Origin: Pseudanabaena sp. | GTDB lineage: Bacteria > Cyanobacteriota > Cyanobacteriia > Pseudanabaenales > Pseudanabaenaceae | Direction: 5' to 3' | NCBI GenBank assembly: GCA_003249035.1 | Contig: QBMK01000001.1 | Span: forward strand, 62,001-126,000 | DNA length: 64,000 bases | In this document: in pieces, positions 42,326 to 53,751 of the stretch | How positions within the stretch are numbered: the stretch's first letter is position 1 | Layout: each line of letters opens with the position of its first letter | Translations under genes and position numbers: made by a program | Notes under the pieces: generated by a model | Seen by the model: only the letters and a program-made list of their open reading frames with translations | Told to the model about the DNA's origin: nothing | The model's database searches: none

Positions 42326-43669
42326 ATGAGTACATTCTCTCGTCGCAAGTTTTTGACCACCGCAGGACTTTCTACTGTTAGTGCGATCGCTTTAAATGCT
42401 TGTTCAGGAGGCGGTGAAGCCCCTAAGACAACGGAAGCTACCACAAAGGCAAGTACCTCTCCTACAGCAGCTTCTACACCTAAAGTCAGTGCTGCCGACA
42501 CCCCAGAAACTACCAAAGCAAAACTTGGTTTTATTGCGCTGACCGACTCAGCACCTCTTATCATTGCTAAAGAAAAGGGGCTATTCGAGAAATATGGCAT
42601 GAAAGATGTCGAAGTCGTCAAACAAGCTTCTTGGGGAACTACCCGCGACAATATTGTCCTTGGCTCTGAGGCAGGCGGTATTGACGGTGCTCACATCTTG
42701 ACACCGATGCCTTACTTGATTTCTGAAGGTAAAGTCACCAACGGCAACAAAGTGCCGATGTATATCTTGGCTAGGTTGAACACCAACGGTCAAGGCATCT
42801 CGATCGCTAATGATTTTAAAGATCTCAAAATTTCCCTCAAGAGTGACACTCTCAAGGACAGCTTTGCCAAAATCAAGTCCGGTGGTAAAGAAGTTAAATG
42901 TGCGGTGACATTCCCTGGTGGAACCCATGACCTATGGATGCGCTATTGGCTAGCCGCAAATGGAATCGATCCTAACAACGATGTCAACACGATCGTTGTG
43001 CCACCACCACAAATGGTTGCGAATATGAAAGCTGGTAACATGCAAGCCTTCTGTGTTGGTGAACCTTGGAATGCCCGTCTAGTCGCTCAAAACACTGGCT
43101 ACACCGCTCTAATCACTGGTGAACTTTGGAAAGATCACCCAGAGAAAGCTTTTTCACTGCGTGCTGATTGGGTTGACAAGAATCCTAAAGCTGCCAAAGC
43201 GTTACTTGCAGCTGTTCTCGAAGCTCAAGTCTGGTGTGACAAGGCTGAGAACAAAGAAGAGATGTGTAAGATCATCGGTGCTGACAAGTGGCTAAAAGTG
43301 CCTGCTGCTGAGATTTTGGGTAGACTCCAAGGTAAGGTTGACTTCGGCGATGGTAGAACTATGGACAATCCAGATCTGGCAATGAAGTTCTGGAGAGATA
43401 GTGCTTCTTATCCATACAAGAGCCACGATATTTGGTTTGTAACTGAGAATATGCGTTGGGGCTACTTTGATGCTGATACTGATGCCAAGAAGTTGGTTGA
43501 CAAGGTTAACCGCGAAGATATTTGGAAAGAAGCAGCGAAGATGATTGGTCAAGAGGCTGCAATTCCGAAGAGCACATCTCGCGGTATCGAGACTTTCTTT
43601 GATGGAGTCAAGTTCGATCCTGAGAATCCTAGCGAGTACTTGAAGGGACTCAAAATCAAGAAAGCATAA
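42326..43669 (+). CDS. nrtA: nitrate/nitrite-binding lipoprotein NrtA
   Basis: A 447-residue periplasmic nitrate-binding protein. Signal: SRRKFLTTAGLSTV followed by the lipobox LNAC. Mature motifs: KLGFIALTDSAPLIIAKEKGLFEKYGM, the FPGGTHDLWMRYWLAANGIDPNN segment and VVPPPQMVANMKAGNMQAFCVGEPWN (split across both lobes). The Thr/Ser/Ala-rich stretch after the lipobox is a membrane-proximal linker. AGGAAATCA lies before the start. Expressed from the NtcA promoter. Confidence 0.95.
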   Translation: MSTFSRRKFLTTAGLSTVSAIALNACSGGGEAPKTTEATTKASTSPTAASTPKVSAADTPETTKAKLGFIALTDSAPLIIAKEKGLFEKYGMKDVEVVKQASWGTTRDNIVLGSEAGGIDGAHILTPMPYLISEGKVTNGNKVPMYILARLNTNGQGISIANDFKDLKISLKSDTLKDSFAKIKSGGKEVKCAVTFPGGTHDLWMRYWLAANGIDPNNDVNTIVVPPPQMVANMKAGNMQAFCVGEPWNARLVAQNTGYTALITGELWKDHPEKAFSLRADWVDKNPKAAKALLAAVLEAQVWCDKAENKEEMCKIIGADKWLKVPAAEILGRLQGKVDFGDGRTMDNPDLAMKFWRDSASYPYKSHDIWFVTENMRWGYFDADTDAKKLVDKVNREDIWKEAAKMIGQEAAIPKSTSRGIETFFDGVKFDPENPSEYLKGLKIKKA

Positions 43670-43674
43670 TCTCG

Positions 43675-43705
43675 ACAAAAGACGGCGCTTCGCGCCGTCT
43701 TTTGT
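43675..43705 (+). other. intercistronic hairpin nrtA-nrtB
   Basis: ACAAAAGACGGCGC pairs with GCGCCGTCTTTTGT around TTC, 5 bases past the nrtA stop. It looks like a terminator but lies inside an operon, so it may act as partial terminator or 3'-end stabiliser that makes nrtA more abundant than the downstream genes. Confidence 0.75.
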
Positions 43706-43780
43706 AAATATTTTAATAGGCGATGCAAATCACCACCTATTGAGAAAAATCTAATTACTTCCAATTTAGGAGACAAAAAA

Positions 43781-44710
43781 ATGGCAGCAGGCAGCATAGC
43801 TTCTAAATTCACGCTTAACAACATAGGTGAATGGTTAAAACAGCAAGCAAAAAATTTTATTCCACCATTGTTAGCGCTGGTCTTACTTTTATCGACTTGG
43901 CAAGTGCTATCTTCTGGCAAAAAACCGCCATTACCACCACCTAGCAGAGTTTGGGAAGAAACTCAACCCTATATTTGGCATCCATTCTTTGATCGCGAAT
44001 ATTACGATGTCAATGCTAAAGAAAAAATTGATAGCCCAGCCCGCAAAGAACTCAAAGAGAGAGTAACTATCGAACAAGGCTTAGGTGTCAAAACGATGAT
44101 CAGCGTTCGCCGTGTGGCGATCGGTTACTCAGCTTCAGCGATTATTGGGATTGCCCTAGGTATTGCGATCGGTACAAACGCTTTTCTGTATCGAGCTTTT
44201 GATCCTATCTTCCAAGTTTTGCGAACTATTCCTCCTCTAGCATGGTTGCCGATCGCATTAGCCGCTTTTAGTGGCATGAATGAATCACTCCAAACTATCG
44301 GTCTGAACGTAAACGAAGCGGCGGGGCTATTCGTGATTTTTGTAACTTCAATTTGGCCGATCTTAATGAATACAGCGGTAGGTGTTCAGCAGGTTCCCCA
44401 AGACTATCGTAATGTGGCAAGGGTTTTGCGCCTCGGTAAGATTGATTACTTCGTCACGATCCTGATGCCATCGGCAGCCCCCTATATATTCACAGGTTTG
44501 CGCATTGCTGTTGGTCTATCTTGGTTAGCGATCGTTGCGGCAGAAATGTTAACCGCAGGTGGCGGCATTGGCTTCTTTATTTGGGATAGCTACAATAGTG
44601 GCAAACAAAGCGAACTAATTCTTGCCCTGCTATATATCGGCTTAGTCGGATTGTTGCTTGACAAACTGGTTTATTACATTAGTAAATTCGCTGTTCAGTC
44701 CGATTCGTAA
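43781..44710 (+). CDS. nrtB: nitrate ABC transporter permease NrtB
   Basis: A 309-residue inner-membrane permease. One N-terminal helix (PPLLALVLLLSTWQVL) precedes a periplasmic segment, then five helices. Family features are RAFDPIFQVLRTIPPLAWLPIALAAF and the coupling loop around VPQDYRNVARVLRLGKIDYF. AGGAG precedes the ATG. It would form a dimer that works with NrtC and NrtD. Confidence 0.95.
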   Translation: MAAGSIASKFTLNNIGEWLKQQAKNFIPPLLALVLLLSTWQVLSSGKKPPLPPPSRVWEETQPYIWHPFFDREYYDVNAKEKIDSPARKELKERVTIEQGLGVKTMISVRRVAIGYSASAIIGIALGIAIGTNAFLYRAFDPIFQVLRTIPPLAWLPIALAAFSGMNESLQTIGLNVNEAAGLFVIFVTSIWPILMNTAVGVQQVPQDYRNVARVLRLGKIDYFVTILMPSAAPYIFTGLRIAVGLSWLAIVAAEMLTAGGGIGFFIWDSYNSGKQSELILALLYIGLVGLLLDKLVYYISKFAVQSDS

Positions 44711-44725
44711 AAATCATCCTATCCA

Positions 44726-44747
44726 ACAAGGGGCTTCAGCCCCTTGT
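44726..44747 (+). other. intercistronic hairpin nrtB-nrtD
   Basis: ACAAGGGGCT and AGCCCCTTGT form a perfect 10-base stem with a TC loop, 15 bases after the nrtB stop. It is followed by a non-T-rich sequence, so it may only slow or stabilise, not terminate. Confidence 0.65.
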
Positions 44748-44785
44748 CTGTAATAAAATAATCAATTAAAACCCGCTACAGCAAT

Positions 44786-45622
44786 ATGCAGACCCTCGAT
44801 CTTACCGATAACAACCAGAAAAAAAATCAAGACCCTTTTTTAGTAATTGATGGAGTTTCCAAGGTTTACCAAACTGCTAGAGGTCCTTATACTGTTCTCG
44901 AAAACGTTAATTTAACGGTATATGAAGGCGAATTTATTTGTGTGATCGGACACTCTGGTTGCGGTAAATCGACATTGCTAAATATGGTGGCAGGTTTTAA
45001 TAGACCAACTGCTGGAGAGATTTGCTTAAAGTCAAAACCAATCTTGCGTCCAGGACCAGATCGTATGGTAGTTTTCCAAAACTATTCTCTCTTGCCTTGG
45101 ATGAGTGCTTTTGAGAATGTTTATCTTGCCGTAAAGCAAGTTTATACTGACAAATCTAAAGAAGAAAAGACTAAGATTGTCAAAGATAGTCTCGCCTTAG
45201 TAGGCTTGACTGAAGCAATGAATAAAAAGCCGAAACAGCTATCTGGTGGAATGCGCCAGCGTGTATCGATCGCCCGTGCATTGTCAATTCGCCCAGAAGT
45301 GCTGATCCTTGATGAACCCTTCGGTGCATTGGATGTGATGACCCGCGAAGAGTTGCAAGAAGAACTACTCTCAATTTGGCGAGCCAATCGAGTTACAGCG
45401 ATGATGATCACCCATGACATCGATGAAGCCTTATTTCTTGCCGATCGCATTGTCCTCATGAGCAACGGACCCGCCGCCCATATCGCTGAGGTCGTTGACA
45501 TACCTTTCTCTCGCCCTCGCAATCGCAAAGCAATTTCTGACGATCCCCGCTATTACACTCTTCGCAACTACATTCTTGAATTTCTTTATAGTCGTTTTGC
45601 CCTTGCTGATGAAGCAGAATAG
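44786..45622 (+). CDS. nrtD: nitrate ABC transporter ATPase NrtD
   Basis: A 278-residue ATPase: Walker A GHSGCGKST, signature SGGMRQRVSIARAL, Walker B VLILDEPFGALD and the switch His in MMITHDID. It ends after the ATPase domain, which makes it the NrtD subunit, unlike the longer NrtC that follows. In the best known cyanobacterial operons nrtC comes before nrtD. Confidence 0.92.
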   Translation: MQTLDLTDNNQKKNQDPFLVIDGVSKVYQTARGPYTVLENVNLTVYEGEFICVIGHSGCGKSTLLNMVAGFNRPTAGEICLKSKPILRPGPDRMVVFQNYSLLPWMSAFENVYLAVKQVYTDKSKEEKTKIVKDSLALVGLTEAMNKKPKQLSGGMRQRVSIARALSIRPEVLILDEPFGALDVMTREELQEELLSIWRANRVTAMMITHDIDEALFLADRIVLMSNGPAAHIAEVVDIPFSRPRNRKAISDDPRYYTLRNYILEFLYSRFALADEAE

Positions 45623-45647
45623 ATTAAGGAAAAGGGAAAAAGAACTC

Positions 45648-45702
45648 CAATTACCCATTGCCAGTCACCCATTGCCGATCACTAATCACCAATTACCCAA
45701 CC
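45648..45702 (+). repeat. short tandem heptamer-like repeat
   Basis: Variants of CAATTACC, CCCATTGCC, CAGTCA and CAATCACC follow one another in the 35-base gap and beyond. This is the short tandemly repeated repetitive (STRR) type common in cyanobacterial intergenic regions. No spacer organisation is present. Confidence 0.7.
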
Positions 45703-45705
45703 ATT

Positions 45706-47727
45706 ATGTCTGCATTCCTAGAAATCGATCACGTAAGTCGTGTTTTTAAAACCCAAAATGGGCAACCCTATGTTGCTGTCAAAGATGTCTATTTTGAGAT
45801 GAAAGAAGGCGAATTCGTCTCGATTATTGGACATTCAGGCTGCGGTAAGTCAACGGTTCTGAATATTCTGTCAGGCTTAGACAAAGCTAGTGCTGGCGGT
45901 ATTGTTTTAGAAGGGAGAGAAATCAGCGAGCCTGGGCCTGATCGCATGTTGGTGTTCCAAAATCACTCACTATTGCCTTGGTTAACGGTGCGTCAGAATA
46001 TTGGTTTAGCGGTAAATCGGGTCTTAAAAGATCTACCCAAAGAAGAACGTGATCGGATTATTCAAGAAAATATTGATTTAGTTGGTCTCAGTCATGCAGG
46101 AGACAAGTATCCCAGAGAAATTTCGGGTGGGATGAAGCAGAGGGTAGGGATTGCTCGTGCTTTGTCTATTAAGCCAAAGATTTTATTACTAGATGAACCT
46201 TTTGGTGCGTTGGATGCCTTAACTAGAGGTCGTTTGCAAGAAAAATTAATGCATATTTGCGACGAGAGCAAAATTTCGGCAGTAATGATCACCCATGATG
46301 TCGATGAAGCTCTGTTACTGAGCGATCGCATCATCATGATGACCAACGGGCCAGAAGCGAAAATTGGAGAGGTTCTAACCGTTGATTTGCCCCATCCACG
46401 CAAAAGGCTGGAGTCAGTAAATCATCCGAACTATTATCGACTCCGAGGCGAAGTTGTTAACTTCCTTGATCGCCAGAAACAAATCAAAATTGAACGTGCT
46501 AAGAATAAGAGTACGGCAGCGATCAGTATGGGCAATATCGAGAAAACCAATCTCACAATTGGATACATTCCTCTTACTGATTGCGCTCCCTTTGCGATCG
46601 CCTTAGAGAAAGGGTTATTTGCCAAATATGGTCTAGATGTTACGCTCTCCAAAGAAAATAGCTGGAATGACCTAGCTGAAGGAATTCGCGAAGGTCGGTT
46701 GGATGCGGCGCAAATGGTTACAGGTATGCCCCTTGCCATCAGCCTTGGTATGGGGAATAAGATTCCTGTACCCGTAGTTACATCCTTAACCCTTAGTCGT
46801 AATGGTAATGCGATTACCCTCAGTAATAAGCTCAGTGAGGAAGGTGTGCATGATCTTGCTTCCCTCAAAGCATATATCGATAAATTTGCTAACGATGCGT
46901 ATAATCCTTCGATCGGCATGGTACATCATGCTTCAATGCATAACTTACTACTGCGGCATTGGCTAGCAAGTGGTGGGATTCAGCCCGATCAAGACGTAGA
47001 TGTGATTGTGATTCCACCACCACAGATGGTTGCCAACCTAATGGCAAACCATATAATTGGTTACTGTGTGGGCGAGCCTTGGAATGTCAGGGCTGTCAAT
47101 AGTAACGTTGGTTTTGTGGTGGCGACCGACTTAGATATTTGGCGTGGCCATCCAGAGAAGGTATTGGGCGTTCGTAAAGATTGGGCCGAGCAATATCCCA
47201 ATACGCATTTAGAACTTGTCAAAGCTCTATTAGAAGCAGCGCAGTTCTGCGAACCATTAGAAAATCGTGATGAAGTAGTGCTGACTTTAGCAAGCCCCAA
47301 TTACCTTAATCTCGATCCTGTTTATATTCGCCCAGGCTTTGCTGGACCCTATCGAGTCAGCAATATGAAGGCAAAATATGAAAAAGATTTTTGCCAATTT
47401 GGTGTGGGCAATATGCCATCACGCAAGGAGCATCTATGGGTATTGACCCAAATGGCGCGTTGGGGATTGGTTAATTTCCCAGAAAATCACGCAGAGGTGA
47501 TTTACAACTTGCTTGCTACTAATGTCTATCAGCAAGCAGCAAAGGAACTAGATATTCCGATTATCGACGAAGATAAATCGCCAATTGTTTTGGCTGATGG
47601 TTCTGTGTTTGATCCTAGTGATCCGATCTCAGCTTTACAATCTATGCCCTACTCAAGATTCTCTGAAACTAGCTATTTTGACTCAGTAAAAGGTTTCGCT
47701 AGCAAAAAAGTAGCTGTTCGCCAATAG
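45706..47727 (+). CDS. nrtC: nitrate ABC transporter ATPase with C-terminal binding domain, NrtC
   Basis: The frame runs from 45658 through the tandem repeat, but the ATG at 45706 (MSAFLEIDHVSRVF) is the natural start, giving 673 residues. Residues 1-260 are the ATPase (GHSGCGKST, SGGMKQRVGIARAL, LLLDEPFGALD). Residues about 280-673 resemble NrtA (LTIGYIPLTDCAPFAIALEKGLFAKYGLDVT, VIPPPQMVANLMANH), the regulatory domain through which ammonium inhibits nitrate uptake. The fusion is diagnostic of NrtC. Confidence 0.95.
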   Translation: MSAFLEIDHVSRVFKTQNGQPYVAVKDVYFEMKEGEFVSIIGHSGCGKSTVLNILSGLDKASAGGIVLEGREISEPGPDRMLVFQNHSLLPWLTVRQNIGLAVNRVLKDLPKEERDRIIQENIDLVGLSHAGDKYPREISGGMKQRVGIARALSIKPKILLLDEPFGALDALTRGRLQEKLMHICDESKISAVMITHDVDEALLLSDRIIMMTNGPEAKIGEVLTVDLPHPRKRLESVNHPNYYRLRGEVVNFLDRQKQIKIERAKNKSTAAISMGNIEKTNLTIGYIPLTDCAPFAIALEKGLFAKYGLDVTLSKENSWNDLAEGIREGRLDAAQMVTGMPLAISLGMGNKIPVPVVTSLTLSRNGNAITLSNKLSEEGVHDLASLKAYIDKFANDAYNPSIGMVHHASMHNLLLRHWLASGGIQPDQDVDVIVIPPPQMVANLMANHIIGYCVGEPWNVRAVNSNVGFVVATDLDIWRGHPEKVLGVRKDWAEQYPNTHLELVKALLEAAQFCEPLENRDEVVLTLASPNYLNLDPVYIRPGFAGPYRVSNMKAKYEKDFCQFGVGNMPSRKEHLWVLTQMARWGLVNFPENHAEVIYNLLATNVYQQAAKELDIPIIDEDKSPIVLADGSVFDPSDPISALQSMPYSRFSETSYFDSVKGFASKKVAVRQ

Positions 47728-47741
47728 CTAAATAACCGTCT

Positions 47742-49904
47742 ATGTCTGTATCTAGTCCTTCTACGCAATCTATACCTCAAATCGTCAAAACCCTCTGTCC
47801 TTACTGTGGTGTTGGTTGCGGCTTAGAGGTCGTGGAAACAACCAATCAATCAACAGTCAAATTTCCCGATCGCTTTAAAGTGCGAGGCGATCGCACACAT
47901 CCTTCTAGCCAAGGTATGGTCTGTGTCAAGGGAGCTACTATTGCTGAATCGATTCAAAAAGATCGATTACTGCATCCAATGATGCGCGATCGCCTTGATG
48001 ATGAATTTCGCCAAGTTAGTTGGGATGAAGCTCTGGATGCGATCGTCAATCGGATGCAGCAGGTGATCGCCACCAAAGGCGCAGATGCAATATGTATGTA
48101 TGGTTCGGGACAATTCCAAACCGAGGATTATTACACTGCTCAAAAGTTATTTAAAGGTTGTTTAGGCACTAATAACTTCGATGCGAACTCACGACTTTGC
48201 ATGTCATCGGCAGTTTCAGGCTATGCCAAAAGTTTCGGCTCCGACGGTCCACCCTGTTGCTATGAAGATCTTGATATTACTGATTGCTTATTTGCCATCG
48301 GTACAAACACTGCCGAATGCCATCCGATTATTTTCAATCGCTTTCGGAAACACCACAAAAAAAATCCCCACGTCAAACTGATTGTCGTTGATCCGCGCCG
48401 CACCCAAACCGCAGCAGTCGCTGATTTACATTTAGCGATTCAACCAGGGACAGATATCGATTTATTAAATGGCATCGCTCATTTGTTATTGAAATGGGAA
48501 AGATGCGATCGCGAATTTATTGAACAGCACACCACAGGTTTTGCCGAATTTGCTGAAATCACCCAACTCTATACGCCCGAATTTGTATCGCGACGTTGTG
48601 GTATTGATATTAACGATCTAGAACTAGCTGCAAAATATTGGGCAGAATCTTCACGAGTTCTATCCATTTGGTCAATGGGTGTCAATCAATCCACTCAAGG
48701 CACGGCAAAAGTCCAATGCATCATTAATCTACATTTGCTCACTGCTCAAATTGGTAAAGCTGGATCTGGCCCCTTCTCATTGACTGGTCAGCCCAATGCT
48801 ATGGGGGGAAGAGAAGCTGGTGGCTTAGCCCATTTATTACCTGGATATAGATTTGTTGCTAATCCTCAACATCGTGCTGAACTAGAAACATTTTGGGGAT
48901 TGCCTGCTGGTCAAATATCCAATCAAATCGGACGTACTGCATGGGATATAATTCGCGGCTTAGAAGCCGATGAAGTGGATTTTCTTTGGATTGCGGCTAC
49001 AAATCCTGCCGTTAGTTTTCCTGATCTTGTGAGAACTAAAGCTGCTTTAAAGCGATCGCCTTTTACCGTCTATCAAGACGCATATTACCCAATTGAAACC
49101 TCTGCTTTTGCGCATATTCTACTTCCAGCGACACAATGGAGTGAGAAGACTGGCACAATGACCAATTCTGAACGTTGTGTCACTCTCTGCCAAGCCTTTC
49201 AGCCCCCTCTTGGAGAAGCTCGTGATGATTGGTCTATATTTGCTGAAGTTGGTCGCCGCCTCGGTTTTGCCGACAAGTTCAACTTCCAATCTTCGGCAGA
49301 TGTGCATTCTGAATTCGTGCAGATAACTCGCGATCGCCCTTGTGATATGACAGGTATTAGCCATGCAAAACTGGCGAAACTAGGCGTAATGCAATGGCAA
49401 GCTTCCGATCAAAATCCTGATCAAGACCAAGTTCACAATAAACGACTCTACACCGATCTCCAATTTCATACGCCCGATCGCAAAGCTAGATTTGGAGCTT
49501 ACCATTCCAAAGGTGTATTTGAGACCCCTGATGAGCAGTATCCATTTATTCTCACCACAGGAAGACTTTACGGACATTGGCACACGCAAACCCGCACAGG
49601 TCGCATCGACAAGATCCGCCAGATGCACCCGAATCCCTTTATCGAGATCCATCCCAAGGATGCGAACAAATTCGGTATTAATAATGGTGATGTCGTAGAA
49701 GTGCGATCGCGTCGTGGTTCTTCTAAATTTCCTGCTCTGGTGACAGAGGCGATCGCTAGAGGCGTTTTATTTGTGCCCATGCATTGGGGAACGCTCTGGG
49801 CAGATAATGCGGAGGCGAATGCTCTCACCCATCCTGAAGCCGATCCCGACTCGAAGCAACCAGAGTTAAAAGCTTGTGCTGTAGCGATTAAAGGGTTTTC
49901 CTAA
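47742..49904 (+). CDS. narB: ferredoxin-dependent assimilatory nitrate reductase
   Basis: A 720-residue molybdenum enzyme reducing nitrate to nitrite. N-terminal 4Fe-4S ligands: [14 protein letters not shown] and GMVCVKG. The bis-MGD cofactor region spans [38 protein letters not shown], and [19 protein letters not shown]. The C-terminal [19 protein letters not shown] and MHWGTLWAD complete the family pattern. It follows nrtC by 14 bases and ends the operon. The gap to metH (49905-50143) shows nothing identifiable. Confidence 0.95.
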   Translation: MSVSSPSTQSIPQIVKTLCPYCGVGCGLEVVETTNQSTVKFPDRFKVRGDRTHPSSQGMVCVKGATIAESIQKDRLLHPMMRDRLDDEFRQVSWDEALDAIVNRMQQVIATKGADAICMYGSGQFQTEDYYTAQKLFKGCLGTNNFDANSRLCMSSAVSGYAKSFGSDGPPCCYEDLDITDCLFAIGTNTAECHPIIFNRFRKHHKKNPHVKLIVVDPRRTQTAAVADLHLAIQPGTDIDLLNGIAHLLLKWERCDREFIEQHTTGFAEFAEITQLYTPEFVSRRCGIDINDLELAAKYWAESSRVLSIWSMGVNQSTQGTAKVQCIINLHLLTAQIGKAGSGPFSLTGQPNAMGGREAGGLAHLLPGYRFVANPQHRAELETFWGLPAGQISNQIGRTAWDIIRGLEADEVDFLWIAATNPAVSFPDLVRTKAALKRSPFTVYQDAYYPIETSAFAHILLPATQWSEKTGTMTNSERCVTLCQAFQPPLGEARDDWSIFAEVGRRLGFADKFNFQSSADVHSEFVQITRDRPCDMTGISHAKLAKLGVMQWQASDQNPDQDQVHNKRLYTDLQFHTPDRKARFGAYHSKGVFETPDEQYPFILTTGRLYGHWHTQTRTGRIDKIRQMHPNPFIEIHPKDANKFGINNGDVVEVRSRRGSSKFPALVTEAIARGVLFVPMHWGTLWADNAEANALTHPEADPDSKQPELKACAVAIKGFS

Positions 49905-50143
49905 TTCATATGCAAATTTTTTTATTGCGTTGATATTTTAGCTTTATCTAGATATGAATTTAATGTTGCACGTTTGTTGGAGAAAAAATAAACAGCATAG
50001 GTTATAAAAAATGCTGTTAAGGGTTTGCTATTTTTTCAAATAACTTGATCGAATAGCTGCGAAACATAATCAATGTGCTGTTCGATATAGTTTGATATAA
50101 TGGGCTGCTAGATTAGCTTTTGTTCGACTAGAGAATATATCAA

Positions 50144-53100
50144 ATGACCAGTCTGTTTCTGGAACGTCTTCACAGCAGCGATCGCCCCGTCATTGTATTT
50201 GATGGTGCGATGGGTACAAACTTGCAGGTACAAAACCTCACCGCCGAAGACTTTGGCGGCGCGGAGTATGAGGGTTGCAATGAGTATCTGGTGATGACGA
50301 AACCTGAAGCGGTTGCCACAGTCCATCGTGATTTTTTGGCGGCGGGAGCCGATGTGATCGAGACTGATACATTCGGGGGAACGTCGATCGTTTTGAATGA
50401 ATACGATCTTGGACATATGGCGTATGAACTCAGCAAAAAAGCGACTGAGCTAGCCAAATCCTTAGCTGCCGAATTTTCGACACCAGAAAAACCGCGTTTT
50501 GTCGCGGGTTCGATTGGTCCAACTACCAAGTTGCCGACGCTGCTGCATATTGATTTCGATACGATGAAACAGTCATTTATCGAGCAGATCGAGGGGCTGT
50601 ACGATGGCGGTGCTGATTTATTGCTGGTGGAGACTTGTCAGGACATCCTGCAAATTAAAGTTACATTAAGTGCGATCGAAGAATTTTTTGCAAAGCGCGG
50701 AGTGAGCCTGCCTGTAATGGTTTCGGTGACAATGGAAACCACAGGAACAATGCTGGTTGGTTCGGATATCTCGGCAGTAGTCACGATTCTGGAACCTTAC
50801 AACATCGATGTATTGGGGCTGAACTGCGCCACGGGGCCAGATCAGATGACCGAGCATATGCGTTATTTGAGCGCCCATTCTCCCTTTATCGTGTCTTGTG
50901 TCCCCAATGCAGGACTACCAGAAAACGTTGGTGGCCAAGCATTTTATCGCCTCACGCCTGACGATCTGCGCGATCATCTCAAATATTTTGTCGAAGATTT
51001 AGGCATTCAAATCATTGGTGGCTGTTGTGGAACTACTCCTGCTCATATTAAAGCATTGGCTGATGCAGCGAAGACCCTCAAGCCCAAACACCGTGAGCCT
51101 CTAGTCGTACCTTCAGCGGCTTCCATTTATAGCTCTCAGCCCTATATTCAAGATAATTCCTTCTTGATTGTCGGTGAGAGACTCAATGCTAGCGGTTCTA
51201 AGAAAACTCGCGATTTATTAAATTCGGAGGATTGGGATGGATTAGTAGCGATCGCAAGGTCACAGGTCAAGGAAGGCGCACATATTCTCGATGTGAACGT
51301 GGACTATGTGGGACGAGATGGAGTGCGTGATATGCATGAACTGGTTTCGCGCCTAGTAACTAACGTGACTTTACCCCTGATGCTGGACTCAACCGAATGG
51401 GAAAAGATGGAAGCGGGATTAAAAGTGGCGGGTGGTAAATGTATTCTCAATTCCACTAACTATGAAGATGGTGAAGAGCGCTTCTGCAAGGTGGTCAGTC
51501 TCGCCAGACAATATGGTGCGGGTATCGTCATCGGTACAATTGATGAAGATGGCATGGCGCGGACTGCCGACAAGAAGTTTGAGATTGCTGCCCGTGCATA
51601 CAAACAAGCCACAGAAGAACTGGGTATGCCAGCCAGTGAGATCTTCTTTGATACGCTTGCTCTCCCCATTTCCACAGGTATTGCCGAAGACCGCAAAAAT
51701 GCTGCCGAGACCATAGAATCAATTCGCCGCATTAAGGAATCAATGCCAGAAACCCATGTATTGCTTGGTGTTTCCAATGTTTCCTTCGGTTTAAATCCTG
51801 CTTCGCGAGTAGTTCTCAACTCGGTGTTTTTACATGAAGCGATGAAAGTAGGCATGGATTCTTCCATTGTCAATGCCAGTAAAATCATCCCGCTGAATCG
51901 CATCGGCGATCGCGAAAAAGAGGTGGCAACGCAACTGATCTATGATGAGCGCGAGTTTGATGGTGACATCTGCTCTTACGATCCACTCGGTGAGTTCACC
52001 ACATTGTTTGAAGGTGTGTCCAGCAAGCGTATCAAAGTCGATAAAGCCGACACATCCATCGAAGAGCAACTTAAAAATCATATTATCGATGGCGATCGCA
52101 TTGGTTTAGATGATGCACTCACCGAAGCCATGCAAAAATATGATCCACTGGTGATCATCAATCAATTCTTACTTGATGGCATGAAAGTCGTCGGCGAATT
52201 ATTTGGCTCTGGTCAAATGCAACTTCCCTTTGTACTGCAATCTGCGGAAACGATGAAGTCGGCGGTTGCCTTCTTAGAACAATTCATGGAGAAAGTCGAA
52301 GGCTCCAATAAAGGAGTGTTCTTGATTGCCACAGTCAAAGGCGATGTCCATGACATTGGCAAAAATCTAGTTGATATCATTCTCTCCAACAATGGCTACA
52401 AGGTCGTAAATATTGGAATCAAACAACCCGTTGACAATATCATCAAAGCCTATGAAGAACATAATGCTGACTGCATCGCTATGAGTGGATTGCTGGTCAA
52501 GTCCACCGCCTTCATGAAAGATAACCTTCAAGAATTTAACCGTCGAGGGATTACAGTGCCTGTGATTCTCGGTGGCGCGGCGCTGACACCGAAGTTTGTT
52601 TATCAAGACTGTCAAAACAACTATAACGGGCGAGTTGTTTACGGTAAAGATGCCTTCTCTGATCTCAACTTTATGGACAAGTATATGCCCGCAAAGCTGG
52701 ATGGTAAATGGGAAGATGCCAAAGGATTCTTGGATGAAGATCTAGCCGTTGGAGATTTATCAGCAGATGCCATTGACGGCGTTTCCAGTGAAGAGGAAAA
52801 AGCCAAGAAAGAGGCTCTACTTGCCGAACGTTATCTAGATATAGTTCGTTCTGAATCTGTAGACACTAATATTCCACGCCCCACGCCTCCATTCTGGGGA
52901 ACCAAGATTTTCCAAGGTGATGATATTCCCTTTGAGGATCTATTTTGGAATCTGGATATGCAAGCTTTAATTGCAGGTCAATGGCAATTCCGCAAGCCTC
53001 AAGATCAATCTCGCGAAGAGTATGATGCATTTTTGCAAGAGACAGTATATCCAATTCTTGAAACATGGAAAGAACGCATCATCAGTGAGAAGTTGCTAGC

Positions 53101-53695
53101 CCCAACTTCTATATATGGCTATTTCCCTGTACTAGCTGAAGGCAACACAGTCTATTTCTACGACCCCAAAGACATTGATAATATCCACGCCGCCCAGCCA
53201 ATAAACTCGTTTGTCTTCCCTCGCCAAAAGTCGCTCCGCCGTCTCTGCATCGCTGATTTCTTCTCACCCAAGGAGTCAGGCATCATTGATGTGATGCCAT
53301 TACAAGCGGTCACGGTTGGGCATATTGCCACAGAGTTTGCACATGGGCTATTTAAAGCGAATCAATACACCGATTATCTCTATTTTCACGGTTTAGCAGT
53401 GCAGATGGCAGAAGCAGTTGCAGAATGGACACATACTCGTATCCGTAGCGAGTTAGGTTTTAGTGCAGAAGATCCCGATAATATCCGCGATATTCTGGCG
53501 CAGCGCTATCACGGCTCTCGCTATAGCTTTGGCTATCCCGCCTGTCCGAATATGCAGGATCAGTTCAAGCTCTTAGATTTGCTCGATGCGAAGCGCGTTG
53601 ATCTAGTCATGGATGAGAGCGAACAACTCTATCCCGAACAGTCAACCACTGCGTTAATCGTGCATCATGCGATCGCAAAATACTTTAGCGCTTAA
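50144..53695 (+). CDS. metH: cobalamin-dependent methionine synthase
   Basis: A 1,183-residue enzyme transferring the methyl group of 5-methyltetrahydrofolate to homocysteine. Domain order: homocysteine domain (residues 1-330; [20 protein letters not shown] and GGCCGTTP supply zinc Cys), folate domain (about 345-620; [12 protein letters not shown]), cobalamin domain (about 650-880; [10 protein letters not shown] holds the cobalt-ligand His near residue 736), and the SAM-dependent reactivation domain to the end ([15 protein letters not shown]). It is full length. No B12 or SAM riboswitch is evident upstream. Confidence 0.96.
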   Translation: MTSLFLERLHSSDRPVIVFDGAMGTNLQVQNLTAEDFGGAEYEGCNEYLVMTKPEAVATVHRDFLAAGADVIETDTFGGTSIVLNEYDLGHMAYELSKKATELAKSLAAEFSTPEKPRFVAGSIGPTTKLPTLLHIDFDTMKQSFIEQIEGLYDGGADLLLVETCQDILQIKVTLSAIEEFFAKRGVSLPVMVSVTMETTGTMLVGSDISAVVTILEPYNIDVLGLNCATGPDQMTEHMRYLSAHSPFIVSCVPNAGLPENVGGQAFYRLTPDDLRDHLKYFVEDLGIQIIGGCCGTTPAHIKALADAAKTLKPKHREPLVVPSAASIYSSQPYIQDNSFLIVGERLNASGSKKTRDLLNSEDWDGLVAIARSQVKEGAHILDVNVDYVGRDGVRDMHELVSRLVTNVTLPLMLDSTEWEKMEAGLKVAGGKCILNSTNYEDGEERFCKVVSLARQYGAGIVIGTIDEDGMARTADKKFEIAARAYKQATEELGMPASEIFFDTLALPISTGIAEDRKNAAETIESIRRIKESMPETHVLLGVSNVSFGLNPASRVVLNSVFLHEAMKVGMDSSIVNASKIIPLNRIGDREKEVATQLIYDEREFDGDICSYDPLGEFTTLFEGVSSKRIKVDKADTSIEEQLKNHIIDGDRIGLDDALTEAMQKYDPLVIINQFLLDGMKVVGELFGSGQMQLPFVLQSAETMKSAVAFLEQFMEKVEGSNKGVFLIATVKGDVHDIGKNLVDIILSNNGYKVVNIGIKQPVDNIIKAYEEHNADCIAMSGLLVKSTAFMKDNLQEFNRRGITVPVILGGAALTPKFVYQDCQNNYNGRVVYGKDAFSDLNFMDKYMPAKLDGKWEDAKGFLDEDLAVGDLSADAIDGVSSEEEKAKKEALLAERYLDIVRSESVDTNIPRPTPPFWGTKIFQGDDIPFEDLFWNLDMQALIAGQWQFRKPQDQSREEYDAFLQETVYPILETWKERIISEKLLAPTSIYGYFPVLAEGNTVYFYDPKDIDNIHAAQPINSFVFPRQKSLRRLCIADFFSPKESGIIDVMPLQAVTVGHIATEFAHGLFKANQYTDYLYFHGLAVQMAEAVAEWTHTRIRSELGFSAEDPDNIRDILAQRYHGSRYSFGYPACPNMQDQFKLLDLLDAKRVDLVMDESEQLYPEQSTTALIVHHAIAKYFSA

Positions 53696-53737
53696 TCACT
53701 AAAAAAGACGGCATTAATGCCGTCTTTTTTAGTGATT
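53694..53737. terminator. metH terminator
   Basis: AATCACTAAAAAAGACGGCATT pairs perfectly with the following AATGCCGTCTTTTTTAGTGATT, so the stem includes A- and T-tracts and can stop transcription from both sides. Confidence 0.9.
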
Positions 53738-53751
53738 AAACATTACTTGGA

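Noticed and set aside
45648-45702. Short tandem repeat as CRISPR or regulatory array
   Set aside because: Units are 7-9 bases without spacers and match the STRR type usual in cyanobacteria.
49905-50143. Riboswitch (SAM or cobalamin) upstream of metH
   Set aside because: I could not find the conserved core elements of either in the 239-base leader.
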